From: F1-20-MAGs119 sp040401695
GTDB lineage: Bacteria > Actinomycetota > Acidimicrobiia > Acidimicrobiales > Ilumatobacteraceae
Length of the DNA stretch: 23,400 bases
Assembly (NCBI GenBank): GCA_040401695.1
Contig: JBBANY010000036.1
Span: 1-23,400 of the forward strand
Direction of reading: 5' to 3'
This document shows positions 21,819 through 23,400 of the stretch, in pieces (position 1 is the first letter of the stretch; the number at the start of each line of letters is the position of its first letter). A model generated the notes under the pieces. That model saw only the letters and a list, made by a program, of their open reading frames with translations, made no database searches and was not told the DNA's origin. The position numbers were made by a program, and so were the translations under genes.

Positions 21819-23348
21819 TTAGAAGTCGAGGGCGGTCAGGTCGGGGATCCAAGCCTTCGCCGAGCGAAGTGTTTCCGCCCAATCGGTGCGTGCCGTGGCT
21901 CGGTCGGCGTCGTTCGTGGACGGCGTGACCGTGGTCGCAGGTGCCCAGGTCGACACCGCCGCGTCGAGGGTCGGCCACACGGTCTCGGTGCCACGCGCCG
22001 TGCCGGCGAGGTAGGCCGCACCGAGGGTCGTCGCCTCGGAAACGGGGGATACTTCGACCGTCTTTCCGGTGACGTCGGCGAGCAACTGCACGAACGTCGC
22101 GTTGCGCGACATGCCGCCATCCACACGCAGAGTTTCGGGTGCGCCGACGCCACGCGAGGTCGCATCCCGAACCGCCGCATCGAGCAGATCGGCTCCGCGA
22201 TGCGCGATCCCCTCGAGAACGGCCCGCACGACGTGTCCGCGGTTGGTTCCACGTGTGAGACCCGTCAACGTGCCGCGAGCGCCGTAGTCCCAATTCGGAG
22301 TGCCGAGGCCGAGAAGTGCAGGCACGTATGCAACGCCTTCGGTGCCGCCCGCAGCGCGCGCGACGTCGTCGCTTTCTTCCGGTGAGGAGATGAGACCCAT
22401 GTCGGTGCACAACCATTCGACGTTGGTTCCCGCCGACAGCATGATTGCTTCGGTTCCCCAGTGGATGTCCCGCGTGTCGCCGTCGAGTGAGAAGGCGACG
22501 ATGGGAAAGGTCCCGAACGTCGTGCGTTTGGCTTCGGTCGGGCCGACGCGGCCCGTGTACATGTCGAGCATTCCCCCGGTGCCGAAGGTGATCTTCGTGC
22601 GACCCGGTGAAATGCATCCCTGGCCGACGAGCGACGACTGTTGATCGCCGATGCGTGCAGCCAACGCGATGCCATTCAAACCGGGATGGCCGGCGACGAG
22701 GCCGACAACTTCGCGTGACGCGACCACTTGCGGCAGACATTCGACCGGTAGGCCGAATATTCCGCAGACCCGCGGATCCCAATCGACGGCTTCGACGTCG
22801 ACGAGGCCGGTGACCGCGGCGTTCGTGTGATCGGTGACGAACGCGGTTCCGCCACTCAACTTCCACGTCAGCCACGTGTCGATCGTTCCGAATCGAATGT
22901 CATCGACCGGCGTCGCGGTGGTGTTGTGCGCGAGAAGCCATGCGGCCTTCGTCGCGGTTTGGTTGGGTGCGATCGCGAGACCGTGTTCCGATTTCGCGGT
23001 GATGCATTCGACGACCGTGCGCAGGTCCTGCCATCCGATGCCCGGTCCGATCGGTTCGCCGCTGCGCGCATCCCATGCGACGACCGAGGCGCGTTGGTTC
23101 GTGATGCCGAGAGACGAGACCACGACACGTTCGTTGCGTCGCACGATGGTGGTCGCGGCGTCGACCGCCGCTTTGTACATCTGCATCGCGTCGAATTCCA
23201 CGAGACCGGGTGACGGCGTTGACGGCGGTTGCGCAACGTAATGGAAGTCGAGGATGGTACCGACGGTCTCGACGAGTGCGGCACGCAAACCGCTGGTGCC
23301 GACATCAAGGACGAGTACGGCACGCGAGCCGTCGCGCGCATCCGTCAT
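21819..23348 (-). CDS. glpK: Glycerol kinase-like FGGY-family carbohydrate kinase
   Basis: The predicted protein has 509 residues, normal for glycerol kinase, with an ATG start at 23348. It should phosphorylate glycerol to sn-glycerol 3-phosphate with ATP in the cytosol. Seen: the phosphate-binding start VLVLDVGTSGLRAA, SLGITNQRASVVAWD and PIGPGIGWQDLRT (both GlpK-like), FGTIDTWLTWKLSGG, DHTNAAVTGL, IGDQQSSLVGQGC with the catalytic-site Asp, FGTGGMLDM, and the C-terminal adenosine motif LRVDGGMSRN. Some GlpK positions differ (GIGWQ where many have IVWQ; HTNAAVT where many have YTNASRT), so another polyol is possible. The start overlaps the upstream stop (ATGA), so it is coupled to a gene that is mostly outside the window. 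Confidence 0.87.
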   Translation of the reverse strand: MTDARDGSRAVLVLDVGTSGLRAALVETVGTILDFHYVAQPPSTPSPGLVEFDAMQMYKAAVDAATTIVRRNERVVVSSLGITNQRASVVAWDARSGEPIGPGIGWQDLRTVVECITAKSEHGLAIAPNQTATKAAWLLAHNTTATPVDDIRFGTIDTWLTWKLSGGTAFVTDHTNAAVTGLVDVEAVDWDPRVCGIFGLPVECLPQVVASREVVGLVAGHPGLNGIALAARIGDQQSSLVGQGCISPGRTKITFGTGGMLDMYTGRVGPTEAKRTTFGTFPIVAFSLDGDTRDIHWGTEAIMLSAGTNVEWLCTDMGLISSPEESDDVARAAGGTEGVAYVPALLGLGTPNWDYGARGTLTGLTRGTNRGHVVRAVLEGIAHRGADLLDAAVRDATSRGVGAPETLRVDGGMSRNATFVQLLADVTGKTVEVSPVSEATTLGAAYLAGTARGTETVWPTLDAAVSTWAPATTVTPSTNDADRATARTDWAETLRSAKAWIPDLTALDF

Positions 23349-23400
23349 CGGGGTCGGATGCCGTTCTTTTGGAGGAAGTTGCCGAGTAGTCCGCCGATCA
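23345..23400 (-). CDS. C-terminal end of an unidentified gene upstream of the glycerol kinase (partial)
   Basis: On the minus strand an open frame enters from the window edge and ends at TGA (23347-23345), overlapping the kinase ATG as ATGA. It encodes 17 residues, IGGLLGNFLQKNGIRPR. The overlap is typical of translational coupling and makes this a likely real gene end. Too little is visible to name it. Confidence 0.6.
   Translation of the reverse strand, partial: IGGLLGNFLQKNGIRPR

Overview
The window is high-GC DNA that looks like a chromosomal contig from an aquatic actinobacterium, probably class Acidimicrobiia. The signs are an F420-type luciferase-like oxidoreductase, a FadD-type acyl-CoA synthetase, secreted proteins with long Thr/Pro linkers, a Rv2229c-like zinc-ribbon gene near rnpB, and many genes that appear to be leaderless. 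The class assignment is an inference. A run of 10 N at 3586-3595 shows the sequence is a draft scaffold.

Left part (1-11832). The 3' end of a tRNA is followed by two translationally coupled lipoprotein genes (112-1458, 1455-4259). Both carry DUF1566/Lcl-like modules on Thr-rich stalks, and the second also has a discoidin-like domain. A convergent VOC/glyoxalase-like gene (4315-4968, minus) follows. Divergent from it are a 1286-residue surface protein that fuses a Gly-rich/cadherin-like/Fn3 exterior to a polytopic membrane domain (5039-8899), an acyl-CoA synthetase (8909-10486), and a third secreted protein with two DUF1566-like modules (10489-11832). In all there are seven such modules in three exported proteins.

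Middle (11839-18070). A sulfotransferase-like gene (minus) is divergent from a short tryptophan 2,3-dioxygenase gene, which ends tail-to-tail against a DUF2079 membrane protein gene. The DUF2079 gene is coupled (ATGA) to an upstream LLM-class oxidoreductase gene. Divergent from that pair is a bifunctional class A penicillin-binding protein.

Right part (18101-23400). Downstream of the PBP are a coiled-coil/zinc-ribbon protein, a small membrane protein with a YdjM-like His/Asp pattern, and a histidine phosphatase. A UUCG-loop hairpin terminator then separates these from rnpB (RNase P RNA), which is on the minus strand. Upstream of rnpB on the same strand are a 26-bp tandem repeat, two ferritin-like genes (one a Tat lipoprotein), a glycerol kinase-like gene, and the last 17 codons of another gene coupled to it.

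A recurring regulatory pattern is a TANNNT hexamer ending 6 or 7 nt before the start codon, without a Shine-Dalgarno sequence. It was used to choose several starts. No CRISPR array, insertion sequence, prophage or recognisable defence system was seen. The strongest candidates for new biology are the DUF1566-like secreted family and the 1286-residue fusion protein.
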